In this document: one piece after another, positions 9,751-17,207 of the stretch
Position numbering within the stretch: the stretch's first letter is position 1
How the letters are laid out: every line of letters begins with the position of its first letter
Source of the DNA: Delta-02 sp964513565
GTDB lineage: Bacteria > Desulfobacterota > Syntrophorhabdia > Syntrophorhabdales > Syntrophorhabdaceae
Length of the DNA stretch: 64,000 nucleotides
Direction of reading: 5' to 3'
NCBI GenBank assembly: GCA_964513565.1
Contig: CAZENE010000012.1
Span: forward strand, 1 to 64,000
Program-made: the position numbers and the translations under genes
Notes under the pieces: model-generated
Told to the model about the DNA's origin: nothing
The model's input: only the letters and a program-made list of their open reading frames with translations
Databases searched by the model: none

Positions 9751-10725
9751 ATGAAAGCAAAGAAAATTTTGAATCTCATAAAAGAGTCATTTTCTGAATG
9801 GAGCCATGATAACGCGTCTCGCCTCGCAGCTTCACTTGCCTTTTACACCATTTTTTCGCTGGCGCCTATTCTTGTCATCCTTGTATCGGTGGGCGGCTTC
9901 ATACTTGGCAGCAAGGCCCGCGGAGAAGCGCTCATAGAACAAGTGGGGCAGTTTGTGGGGCCGCAGATGGCGGGTATGCTCCAGGGAATTGCACAACACG
10001 CGGAACAGCAGTCATCCGGGTTGGTTGCGGGGATCATCAGTGTAATAGTTATCATTGTCGGCGCTTCGGGAGTTTTTTACGAGCTCCGCCAGTCGTTGAA
10101 CATCATATGGGAGGTCGAAAGGAGGCCGGGAGGCGGCCTTATGGATCTTATAAAGACCCGTCTGAGCTCCTTCCTTATCCTTTTTGTGATCGGTTTCCTG
10201 CTTTTTATAATGTTTGTGGCAAGTACCGCAGTGGCAGCGCTGAGCGGGTTAATGGAAGGCATTATACCCGCGTCCCAATATATCATACCTGTGGCCAATT
10301 CGCTTGTATTCTTCTTAATCGGGGTCCTGCTGTTTGCATCGTTGTTCAAAATGCTGCCGGATGCCGATATCGCCTGGGCCGATGTCTGGATCGGGGCCGT
10401 TGTGACCTCGGTATTGTTTACGATCGGCAAGTTCGGGATCGGTCTTTACCTTAGCAAGAGCACGCTTGCTTCGCCGTATGGCGCGGCAGGCTCTCTGGTC
10501 GTTCTTCTCGCGTTTATTTACTATTCGGCCCAGATATTTTTCATCGGAGCTGAATTCACGCAGGTATATGCAAATCATTACGGGTCAAAGATAAAACCCT
10601 CGGAACACGGCAGGGCAATACCTCATGAGGAACCTTCCCGGGTAAACCAGCCTTCGGAACCCGGGAAAGAAGGATCGCAAGGGGGTTTTCGGCAGCCGCA
10701 TCCTGCAGGGCATGAAGCGCGATGA
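9751..10725 (+). CDS. YihY/BrkB family inner-membrane protein
   Basis: 324 residues with about six membrane helices. The N-terminal signature (SEWSHDNASRLAASLAFYTI, then FSLAPILVILVSVGGF) is that of the YihY/BrkB (formerly 'RNase BN') family. The C-terminal 40 residues are charged and likely cytoplasmic. Function in the family is not settled; transport of small molecules has been proposed. Start supported by GAGGAG eight bases upstream. The 232-base gap before it contains a palindrome around ACCTAGGT and a small GCGGGC/GCCCG hairpin but no gene. Confidence 0.88.
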   Translation: MKAKKILNLIKESFSEWSHDNASRLAASLAFYTIFSLAPILVILVSVGGFILGSKARGEALIEQVGQFVGPQMAGMLQGIAQHAEQQSSGLVAGIISVIVIIVGASGVFYELRQSLNIIWEVERRPGGGLMDLIKTRLSSFLILFVIGFLLFIMFVASTAVAALSGLMEGIIPASQYIIPVANSLVFFLIGVLLFASLFKMLPDADIAWADVWIGAVVTSVLFTIGKFGIGLYLSKSTLASPYGAAGSLVVLLAFIYYSAQIFFIGAEFTQVYANHYGSKIKPSEHGRAIPHEEPSRVNQPSEPGKEGSQGGFRQPHPAGHEAR

Positions 10726-10762
10726 AAACACCCGGCATTTATAGGTGCGGACCGTCAGATGA

Positions 10763-11095
10763 TCATTTCGGGTTTTCCATGATGACCGGCGAACTCTGAT
10801 CGCCAAGTGAAAACGCTTCCCTCACTATCCCATGCACCGTGAGCTTTTGTCCTACGGCCGGCAGCGGTCTCGATGTTATCACGGTTATCTGGCCCGTTTC
10901 ATCCCTGAGAACAAAATATTTGAATGCGATCAGAGAAAGAACTTCCGTCACCTGGCCGGACACTGTAACTTCTTTTTCAGCATATTTTCGGGGATTGCCG
11001 CGAATATCGCCGATCTTTTCAGGGAAAAGGTTTCCGCAAGACGTTAAAGCAAGGAAAGCAAGAACAAACAAACAAATAGCATATTTTTTCATCAC
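10763..11095 (-). CDS. Lipoprotein with an OB-fold (cytochrome c biogenesis / tRNA-anti-like) domain
   Basis: 110 residues. Signal peptide with lipobox LTSC near residue 20, so a lipid-anchored envelope protein. The mature part (KIGDIRGNPRKYAEKEVTVS, then TGQITVITSRPLPAVGQKLT) has the strand pattern of a small OB fold as in bacterial periplasmic OB proteins. Starts 18 bases after the arginine decarboxylase gene on the same strand, so the two are probably cotranscribed, although no functional link is obvious. Ligand unknown. The second Met could be the true start. Confidence 0.75.
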   Translation of the reverse strand: MMKKYAICLFVLAFLALTSCGNLFPEKIGDIRGNPRKYAEKEVTVSGQVTEVLSLIAFKYFVLRDETGQITVITSRPLPAVGQKLTVHGIVREAFSLGDQSSPVIMENPK

Positions 11096-11113
11096 AACCT
11101 CATCCCTGATTTT

Positions 11114-11656
11114 CTATGGGACCAGGATCGCTGCGGCAATGACGGTTGTCCAGACGTTTTTCCTTCCGATGGCGGTTTGTGTAATGTTGCGTGTATGGAC
11201 GATCTCATCACTTAATTTCCACAGGTCGAGCCGCTTGTTGTAGCTCTCGTTTACATCGAACTCCAGGCCAAGGATCGTTGCCAGCATTTGAGCCGCAATA
11301 TCCTCGGCGTAATCCCCGGCAGTTTTGTCATCTTCGCCGTGGCTGTGATATTCGGAAAGATAACCGAAGCGGTCACGATCTTTCGGTATAGCAACACCGA
11401 TAGAAGCGGCAACCAGCCTGTGATGTTCATTTGTGGATGCTTCGGCGAGGACAGCGTGGACTATCTGGCCGGGAGTAAGGTTTTTTAGTCCCAGTTTTGC
11501 AGACACTATTTCACAATGGGGAGGGAAAATGCTCGATACTTTGACTATATTAAAAGGGGCTATTCTCGCATTACGCAGGGCAAGTTCGAAACTAACCAGT
11601 TTTTCTTTATTCTGCCCGACTCCTTTTGTAAGGACAAGCTTGGTGGCAATTGACAT
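11114..11656 (-). CDS. pdaD: Pyruvoyl-dependent arginine decarboxylase
   Basis: Converts arginine to agmatine, the first step of the agmatine route to putrescine. The enzyme is made as a proenzyme that cleaves itself between two serines; the VSSIFPP motif gives Ser41-Ser42, with Ser42 becoming the pyruvoyl group. Other family marks are GVGQNKEKLVSFELALRNA and the ASIGVA/EYHSHG region. The start at 11656 (MSIATKLVLTKG, 180 residues) is chosen because AAGGAG lies eight bases upstream; an ORF extension to 11728 is not family-like. This class is common in archaea and scattered in bacteria. Acts in the cytoplasm as a trimer in known members. Confidence 0.92.
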   Translation of the reverse strand: MSIATKLVLTKGVGQNKEKLVSFELALRNARIAPFNIVKVSSIFPPHCEIVSAKLGLKNLTPGQIVHAVLAEASTNEHHRLVAASIGVAIPKDRDRFGYLSEYHSHGEDDKTAGDYAEDIAAQMLATILGLEFDVNESYNKRLDLWKLSDEIVHTRNITQTAIGRKNVWTTVIAAAILVP

Positions 11657-11846
11657 ATCCGCTACTCCTTTTCGGGAAACTCGCAGCACGTGTAAATTAT
11701 TGTGCCAGCAAACAGATATCCGTAACACCCACCAGGAAAGACCGGTGACGGTTATCAGAATCTAAACGCTTAGCCGACAACAGGCAAGCATACCACGATA
11801 TTGCAAGAGGCACAAGACGCGCCGCTAAAAATAATTCAAGCAACGG

Positions 11847-12461
11847 TTATTTATGGTCGAGCGCCGCGTTCCACCTGTCGAGATCGTTCTTCTGGTCCTG
11901 TGCCAGTTTTGTAAGATCGCCCTCGATCTTTATTGTCTTTATTCTGTCCCCCCTGACTATGCTATCGACCACCTGCTGGTCGTTCGGCCCTTTCACCTCG
12001 CCGAAAATAGAATGCCTGTCATCAAGGTGCGAGGTGGGCACATGCGTTATAAAAAACTGACTTCCGTTCGTACCCGGCCCTGCATTTGCCATAGAAAGCA
12101 TGCCGGGTTTATCATGCCTGAGGTCGGGCGAGAACTCATCTTTGAACCGGTAGCCGGGCCCGCCCGTGCCTGTTCCCAGCGGGCAGCCGCCCTGGATCAT
12201 GAAATTTGGTATAACCCGGTGAAAAGTAAGGTTATCGTAGAAGCCTCTTTTCGATAGATTGGCGAAGCTTAGTACGGTCAAAGGCGCCTTATCGGGGAAG
12301 AGCCGTACATGGATATCGCCCTTGTCTGTCTGTATCGTTGCGTTCAATTCCGGATATGTTGCTTTCATTTTCTTACTTTCGCTCCCTTCTTGTGCATTAA
12401 TACTGAAGCTGTATCCAGCCAGGAAAAAGACGATCAATACGAGAAAAAAGATTTTCTTCAT
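11847..12461 (-). CDS. Exported peptidyl-prolyl cis-trans isomerase, cyclophilin type
   Basis: About 204 residues. A signal peptide (MKKIFFLVLIVFFLAGYSFS) precedes a single-domain bacterial cyclophilin with FHRVIPNFMIQGG, NGSQFFIT and DDRHSIFGEV motifs; the catalytic Arg is in FHRV. It would accelerate proline isomerisation of exported proteins in the periplasm. The start at 12461 is preferred over the longer frame because the signal peptide begins there. There is no lipobox cysteine, so it is soluble. Divergent from the OsmC gene. Confidence 0.92.
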   Translation of the reverse strand: MKKIFFLVLIVFFLAGYSFSINAQEGSESKKMKATYPELNATIQTDKGDIHVRLFPDKAPLTVLSFANLSKRGFYDNLTFHRVIPNFMIQGGCPLGTGTGGPGYRFKDEFSPDLRHDKPGMLSMANAGPGTNGSQFFITHVPTSHLDDRHSIFGEVKGPNDQQVVDSIVRGDRIKTIKIEGDLTKLAQDQKNDLDRWNAALDHK

Positions 12462-12587
12462 CACAGATCCATCCTTTTTTCGGACATTATAACGGATTCC
12501 GCCCTGATTTGCATTCATATAAATTTAGGCATCGTTAACCAGCCGGGGTAATAAGAAAAGACGACATCCGAACAAGCGGCATGACCA

Positions 12588-12601
12588 CCGCAATATTGCG
12601 G
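12588..12601. repeat. 14-bp perfect palindrome in the cyclophilin/OsmC divergent region
   Basis: CCGCAATATTGCGG is a perfect palindrome 73 bases before the OsmC start. Its position between two divergent genes suggests an operator for a dimeric regulator; no regulator is identified. Confidence 0.4.
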
Positions 12602-12673
12602 TTCGTGTTACAGACAAAACGGCGCAGCTTGATTACACTAAAAGAATGTCCAAGACTGAAGGAGGGAAAATCA

Positions 12674-13234
12674 ATGAACAAGAATTTTATCAACGGCATC
12701 GATGCCGGCAAAATGCGTGAAACAGCGGAAAAAATAAAAGCGGAACCGAAAATAGCCGCATTCAAGTTTCGTGTTGCAAACACCTGGATCGACGGCACAC
12801 ATTGCAGGGCAACGGTCAAAGGATTTTATGGCGCCCTCAAAGAGGATGATTCGCGCCCTGAAACCAGTTATGATTTCGACGAGCCCCCTGTTCTGCTCGG
12901 GAACAATGCGGGGAACAACCCTGTGGAATACGCGCTGGTTGCGCTTTCGGGATGCCTGACCACGGCCCTCGTCGCACACGCGACCATGAAAGGGATCGAA
13001 ATACGCGGTCTCAAATCGCGTTATGAGGGCGACCTGGACGTCCGAGGGTTCCTGGGACTCGCCGACGATGTTCCAGTGGGTTTTTCTGCGATACGGGTTT
13101 ATTTTACGATCGATGCGGATATCCCGGATGACCGGAAGAGAGAATTGCTGCAAATGGCGCAGAGATATTCCCCCGTTTTCAACATGCTGACGAAAGAGAC
13201 CCCGGTTTCCTGCGACCTCGATAAAGATCTATGA
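12674..13234 (+). CDS. OsmC/Ohr family protein
   Basis: 186 residues. OsmC proteins reduce organic hydroperoxides with two cysteines; both are here, in ALSGCLTTALVAHA on the central helix and in KETPVSCDL near the C-terminus. The start at 12674 (MNKNFINGIDAG) is fixed by GGAGGG ten bases upstream; the longer frame upstream is not coding-like. It overlaps the next gene by four bases (ATGA), showing translational coupling. Subfamily assignment (peroxidase versus YhfA-type OsmC) is uncertain. Confidence 0.88.
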   Translation: MNKNFINGIDAGKMRETAEKIKAEPKIAAFKFRVANTWIDGTHCRATVKGFYGALKEDDSRPETSYDFDEPPVLLGNNAGNNPVEYALVALSGCLTTALVAHATMKGIEIRGLKSRYEGDLDVRGFLGLADDVPVGFSAIRVYFTIDADIPDDRKRELLQMAQRYSPVFNMLTKETPVSCDLDKDL

Positions 13235-14532
13235 AAGATGACGGTAAAATAGGGATACCTTCCGGTTTCGAGGACATGCTTTCTTTTGGGCTGATCGATG
13301 CTTTGCTTGGCAGGAGATCACGACGTTTTTTTGCCGGGGCGCATATCCCTGACGGTATTTTTGCGTTCAGGTCCCAAAAGAAGGCGCTGCCGCTCGATGA
13401 ACTGGAAAAGTATCTTGTGGTATCGGCATGCGGAGGCGGGACTTCATGGCATCATATGATCTATCGTGCCGAGCGGTACGCCCCTTATTTGTCCAATTAC
13501 GCCGGAGCGGCGGGAGGGCGCATTTTTCCATCCGCTGCCGGTTTTCATACAAGTCAGACATTCTTTACGGACGATGAAGGGGTATACATACTGGAAAATC
13601 GCGACGCGCCTGCATTTGCTCAAAGAAACGACAAAGGGTCCTCGAGCATAAACGGCCTTATACGGGACGTAAAAGACCGCACCCGTAAGCTTGAGGATGG
13701 CCGCCTGAAATTCCCCGCCGAAGTTCCCTATACGGAGGCGCATAATACCTGGGTTTTCAATAAGCCCTCTACCCTCGTCGTAATACCCGTCGGTGACCTA
13801 TCGCAGCACGTCCTCCTTAACCTCTGCTACATGCTTCAAAACGATCTTGTTCTTTATGACGATATCAACGGGCGGGCCTTACCGGGTATCGGTCAGTTCA
13901 TGGAGATAGTGGATACTGGTAATACCTGGCCCATAACATTTGTCGAACAGTGGTCTCTTTCGGAATTGACCGTAGAACTGGCAGCCAGCTGCTATGCGGG
14001 CGCATTGCTTCTTCAAGCCATGGGGTTGGGAGGCTGGATGTTCAACGGGGTGGATGCCTTCGCGGTCCTTGGCGCAAGCGGCGATCAGGGCGTGCCTGGT
14101 TTGCGTTTCCGCTATGACAAGAATGACCGGTGGCCTTATGCGAATCCAACCGGACTTGAAGGTGTCATGACCGGATATTGCCCTCCTCATTTTCCCGATA
14201 TGAGAAGCGCAGTAGAGGCGGTGTGCGCGCGCAAATTCGGGCCAGGCGGCCCATACCACCCGGAAACTCCCGGCCCATGGAAGGACAGCCGGAAGGTACG
14301 GGGGGCCGCTCAGGTCCATGATGAGAAATTCAAAGCCTGTGTCGCCCATCAGGCCCAGTACGTTTACGATACCTTTGGGAAATTTCCCGGCACGGTACCG
14401 TCCATTTTCCTGATCACATATTTACAGGCTCATCATCTAGACCTGGAATTTTATGATACATTCTATAACTCTGGTGCTTACCTTGAGACCCATGCGCGTC
14501 ATATGGAACGGTGGCATGGTAATGAGCCATGA
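13231..14532 (+). CDS. Nitroreductase-like protein of unknown function
   Basis: 433 residues, soluble. Two segments recall the nitroreductase fold: an N-terminal RRSRRFF region followed by LDELEKYLVVSACGGGTS, and a central ELAASCYAGALLLQAMGLG helix. The full length is about twice a normal nitroreductase, and no clear FMN motif can be assigned by eye, so the family call is tentative. It is translationally coupled to the OsmC gene, suggesting a shared role in peroxide or electrophile detoxification. The C-terminal quarter is rich in His and Tyr (YLQAHHLDLEFYDTFYNSGA). Confidence 0.55.
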   Translation: MKDDGKIGIPSGFEDMLSFGLIDALLGRRSRRFFAGAHIPDGIFAFRSQKKALPLDELEKYLVVSACGGGTSWHHMIYRAERYAPYLSNYAGAAGGRIFPSAAGFHTSQTFFTDDEGVYILENRDAPAFAQRNDKGSSSINGLIRDVKDRTRKLEDGRLKFPAEVPYTEAHNTWVFNKPSTLVVIPVGDLSQHVLLNLCYMLQNDLVLYDDINGRALPGIGQFMEIVDTGNTWPITFVEQWSLSELTVELAASCYAGALLLQAMGLGGWMFNGVDAFAVLGASGDQGVPGLRFRYDKNDRWPYANPTGLEGVMTGYCPPHFPDMRSAVEAVCARKFGPGGPYHPETPGPWKDSRKVRGAAQVHDEKFKACVAHQAQYVYDTFGKFPGTVPSIFLITYLQAHHLDLEFYDTFYNSGAYLETHARHMERWHGNEP

Positions 14533-14544
14533 CCCTAAAAGAAG

Positions 14545-14575
14545 AGCTCCGGCAGGTCAATGCCATGCCGGAGCT
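14545..14575 (-). terminator. Hairpin terminator between convergent genes
   Basis: Ten-base perfect arms AGCTCCGGCA/TGCCGGAGCT around an 11-base loop. On the minus strand it is followed by CTTCTTTTA, so it mainly ends the membrane-coil gene; it may also stop the nitroreductase-like transcript. Confidence 0.75.
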
Positions 14576-14592
14576 GCTGCGTAAGTGTAATA

Positions 14593-15042
14593 TTATGGTC
14601 GCTTGGAAGGGGTTTTCTTCGGTGCCGGCTTTTTTGCCGCTTTTTTCGGCTGCGCCTCCGCGGTTTTTTTCTTTGCAAGCTGATCTTCAAGAGCCTGGTT
14701 CTTTGCCTTGAGAGCATCCAATTCGCTCTTGACCTGAGTGATGTCTGCCCGTGCTTTATGATTTTCTTTCATGATTTCCTGGAGCTTTACTTCCGTCGTT
14801 GCCAGCTGGGCTTTTGATTTTTTCAATATCGCGACTTCTTGTTCAAGCGTGTTGGCTTTAACCATATAAATTATAGCTACCACAGCAAGGATCAGGGCTA
14901 TGAGCCCAAGCGCTGCGGGGAGCAGGGGAAAGCTTTTTCTGGAAGGCTTGTTATAACTACTCTCGGCTTCCTCTGGATCTTTCATTTTGGGGAATTCTTC
15001 ATCGGTGATTATCTGTTTTCCTTTTTCGTCGAAGACGGGCAT
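14593..15042 (-). CDS. Single-pass membrane protein with coiled coil and Lys/Pro/Ala tail
   Basis: 149 residues. A cytoplasmic acidic N-terminus is followed by one membrane helix (LPAALGLIALILAVVAIIYM, about 42-61), a heptad-pattern coiled coil (about 65-120), and a low-complexity tail rich in lysine, proline and alanine ending TPSKRP. No family recognised. The basic tail could bind nucleic acid, peptidoglycan or an acidic partner; this is speculation. A terminator follows directly. Confidence 0.7.
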   Translation of the reverse strand: MPVFDEKGKQIITDEEFPKMKDPEEAESSYNKPSRKSFPLLPAALGLIALILAVVAIIYMVKANTLEQEVAILKKSKAQLATTEVKLQEIMKENHKARADITQVKSELDALKAKNQALEDQLAKKKTAEAQPKKAAKKPAPKKTPSKRP

Positions 15043-15154
15043 TTTGCGGCTCCTCCCAGCTTAAAAATTTTCTTGAACATTACCACAGAAGTTTTTGAAA
15101 AACCAGAAAATTCAGGTGCGATAGGCGATGGAAATTCCGGTCGGCCGCCGTATT

Positions 15155-15189
15155 CCCGATGGCCTGTCGCCCACGGTCTGTCGCCTGGT
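15155..15189 (+). repeat. Degenerate 7-bp-period array (five units)
   Basis: Units such as GCCTGTC, GCCCACG and GTCTGTC follow each other with exact 7-bp spacing in the gap before the HNH gene. One of nine such arrays in this window. Confidence 0.5.
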
Positions 15190-15196
15190 TTCATTG

Positions 15197-15226
15197 TTGA
15201 CAACGCAGCCCGAAAAACGTTATTTT
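15197..15226 (+). promoter_or_regulatory. Putative sigma-70 promoter of the HNH-HIT-phosphorylase run
   Basis: TTGACA (15197-15202), 18-bp spacer, TATTTT (15221-15226). The start point would fall within about five bases of the ATG at 15238, and no Shine-Dalgarno sequence precedes that ATG, so the message may be leaderless. Confidence 0.45.
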
Positions 15227-15237
15227 CAAAGATGTAA

Positions 15238-15750
15238 ATGGACCGGACCCTCCTGCTTAACACAACCTTCGAACCAATAAGCGTTCTATCTTGGAGAAAA
15301 GCTGTTACCTTGATCTACCTTGGAAAGGTGGAAGTTCTCAAGGAATACGACCACGAGATCCGCGGAGTTTCTATAACGATACGGCAGCCCGCTGTTATCC
15401 GGCTCCTCACTCTCGTCAGGAGCAACCACGCCAGGGTAAAATTTTCCCGGCGCAACGTCTTCCTTCGCGATGACCACACGTGCCAGTACTGCGGCGACAA
15501 ACTCGAAGCCAAACATTTAACGTGCGATCATCTTATCCCGAGGTCACGAGGTGGGGTTACTGAGTGGACCAATATTGTCACGTCATGCATCAAATGCAAC
15601 TTGAAGAAGGGCGATAAAATGCCTGAAGAGGTCAAGATGTATCCGAAAAAGCGCCCGTCGCGTCCCAACGGATTTTATCTTTTTATGCTTAATATTGGCG
15701 TTAAGGCACCGCCCGAGAACTGGCGGGATTACATGTTCATGAGGAATTGA
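15238..15750 (+). CDS. HNH endonuclease family protein
   Basis: 170 residues. Begins with MDRTLLLNTTFEPISVLSWR, the N-terminus of the widespread stand-alone bacterial HNH protein. The nuclease core has a zinc CxxC (CQYCGD), the catalytic HNH segment (CDHLIPRSRGGVTEWTN) and a second CxxC (CIKC). The family is chromosomal and not tied to restriction modification; its cellular role is not established. It is one base upstream of the HIT gene and likely cotranscribed. Confidence 0.92.
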   Translation: MDRTLLLNTTFEPISVLSWRKAVTLIYLGKVEVLKEYDHEIRGVSITIRQPAVIRLLTLVRSNHARVKFSRRNVFLRDDHTCQYCGDKLEAKHLTCDHLIPRSRGGVTEWTNIVTSCIKCNLKKGDKMPEEVKMYPKKRPSRPNGFYLFMLNIGVKAPPENWRDYMFMRN

Positions 15751-15751
15751 T

Positions 15752-16243
15752 ATGGATAGAGTTTGGGCACCATGGAGAATGGAGTACATCTCGGCCACGA
15801 AAAGACCGGGCGACAAAAAATGTTTTCTTTGCCTTGACGGCAGTACCGATGATGAGTCTCTTGTCCTTGGCAGGTTCGGCAAAGCGTTTGTCATTATGAA
15901 TCGTTTTCCGTATACCAACGGCCACGTCATGGTAGTGCCGGTCCGCCACACGGGCTTCCTCGAGGATTTAAGCGATGAAGAATCCCTCGATATGATGCGC
16001 CTGGTACAGATAATGGTTTCCGTATTCAAGGAGGAATTCAAGGTCGAAGGCGTAAATGTCGGAATAAATATCGGTCGCGCCGCTGGAGCAGGCCTAGAAG
16101 AGCACCTGCATATCCACATGGTCCCGCGGTGGTTCGGCGATACCAACTTCATGGCCGTTACGGGTGAAACACGGGTTATCTCAGAACACCTCATGACGTC
16201 GTATGAGAGACTTAAGAGAAAATTTCGTGAAAAGCTTCTTTGA
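15752..16243 (+). CDS. HIT-family hydrolase/phosphorylase (Ap4A phosphorylase-like)
   Basis: 163 residues. HIT proteins act on nucleoside phosphate esters such as Ap4A or AMP-lysine. The N-terminus MDRVWAPWRMEYI and the CFLC pair are typical of the bacterial Ap4A phosphorylase-like group, and the catalytic triad HxHxH is seen in HLHIHMVPRW. The next gene starts inside its last 41 bases. Nearby HNH and nucleoside phosphorylase genes point to nucleotide salvage or damage response. Confidence 0.93.
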   Translation: MDRVWAPWRMEYISATKRPGDKKCFLCLDGSTDDESLVLGRFGKAFVIMNRFPYTNGHVMVVPVRHTGFLEDLSDEESLDMMRLVQIMVSVFKEEFKVEGVNVGINIGRAAGAGLEEHLHIHMVPRWFGDTNFMAVTGETRVISEHLMTSYERLKRKFREKLL

Positions 16244-16970
16244 CCCGTCACGGGCAATTCTCGATGCACGGTCCCTCGTCGGCACGTTTACCGGAAAAAC
16301 AGCCAGTGAACTTGCCCTGCCTGAACGGGCAATAATCACATTCAGCAATGGAGATATCAGGCGCCTTATCGAAAGGAAAGTCGCACCGGCCGTTTCCGCC
16401 TGGCAGCCTTTCCGGGCCATATATTCTCTTTCGGCGTCAACGATCGTCAGCAAGTCCCTCTTTGGCGGGCCCAATATAGCTCAACTCGTGGAGGAATTCT
16501 CTTCTTTCGGGACGAGAGAATTCATTCTCTGGGGTTATTGCGGGGATATATCGGGCGTGGGCAGAATAGGGGACCTGTATATTGCCGGGAGGGCGTTGCG
16601 CGAGGACGGCATATCCTACCATTATCTCGAAAGCGACGAGGAGTTCGCATCGTCCGATTGGGTGAAAGAATGGTTTGAATCCGCCGAACGGGAAGGCTTT
16701 CAGAATGTTGATGTCTGGAGCACGGATGCCATATATCGCGAAACCGGCCAGAAGATCACAGATTATGCACGGCGGGGAATAGCCGCAGTAGAAATGGAAA
16801 CCGCATCCCTTTACGCCGTTTGCCAGTCAAAAGGTCTGAAGGCCGCCTCGTTTATGGTCGTTTCCGACCTTCTTGGTAAAGGAACATGGCAGGCAGGATT
16901 TCATACCCGGCTTTTCAAAGAAGGGGTAAACCGCATGGCGCGTTTCCTGACAGAACACGCAATTCTCTAA
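16203..16970 (+). CDS. Nucleoside phosphorylase family protein
   Basis: 255 residues, PNP/UDP phosphorylase fold. The C-terminal signature GIAAVEMETASLYAVC carries the substrate-binding Met-Glu pair, and the IVSKSLFGGPNIAQLVEEF and ILWGYCGDIS segments match the phosphate and purine-binding regions. It would cleave a nucleoside with phosphate (or water). The exact substrate is unknown. It overlaps the HIT gene by 41 bases; a GTG at 16227 is an alternative start that would shorten the overlap. Confidence 0.85.
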   Translation: MRDLRENFVKSFFDPSRAILDARSLVGTFTGKTASELALPERAIITFSNGDIRRLIERKVAPAVSAWQPFRAIYSLSASTIVSKSLFGGPNIAQLVEEFSSFGTREFILWGYCGDISGVGRIGDLYIAGRALREDGISYHYLESDEEFASSDWVKEWFESAEREGFQNVDVWSTDAIYRETGQKITDYARRGIAAVEMETASLYAVCQSKGLKAASFMVVSDLLGKGTWQAGFHTRLFKEGVNRMARFLTEHAIL

Positions 16971-17008
16971 AAAGCTGAATTTTTTTCCCCGAGGCGGAAA
17001 AAATTTCC

Positions 17009-17029
17009 GTTTCAAGTTTCAAGATTCAG
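17009..17029 (-). repeat. Degenerate 7-bp-period array, inverted mate of 17131-17158
   Basis: Three heptads (GTTTCAA twice, then GATTCAG). Read on the minus strand they resemble the units at 17131-17158, so the two arrays form an inverted pair about 100 bases apart. Just before, an AATTTTTT/AAAAAATT inverted repeat (16978-17005) may be a weak terminator. Confidence 0.55.
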
Positions 17030-17130
17030 GGAAAAAAGAAATCCATATTTTCATAACGCCAAACTGGTACAACATTTCCACTCCTCCCCCTGCTCATATT
17101 ATTAGTCCAGTATATTCAAAGGTTTATTAG

Positions 17131-17158
17131 CTTCAAACGTGAAACGTGAAACGTGAAG
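17131..17158 (+). repeat. Degenerate 7-bp-period array upstream of the sigma-54 promoter
   Basis: Four heptads: CTTCAAA, then CGTGAAA twice, then CGTGAAG. Ends at the left arm of the inverted repeat that holds the flgF promoter. Confidence 0.6.
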
Positions 17159-17178
17159 TGTGCAAAGCCCCTGCGGTC

Positions 17179-17194
17179 TGGCACGGGCTTTGCA
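17179..17194 (+). promoter_or_regulatory. Consensus sigma-54 (RpoN) promoter of the flgF operon
   Basis: TGGCACGGGCTTTGCA matches the TGGCACGNNNNTTGCW consensus at every fixed position (GG at 17180, GC at 17192). It overlaps a 13-bp perfect inverted repeat (17158-17170 and 17185-17197). The expected start point is near 17205. RpoN promoters need an enhancer-binding activator such as FlrC/FleQ, not found in this window. Confidence 0.92.
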
Positions 17195-17207
17195 CACTCT
17201 TGGGGGC

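Noticed and set aside
17131..17158. Possible CRISPR-like direct repeats
   Set aside because: Units are only 7 bp, degenerate and contiguous, with no spacers; no cas genes are present.
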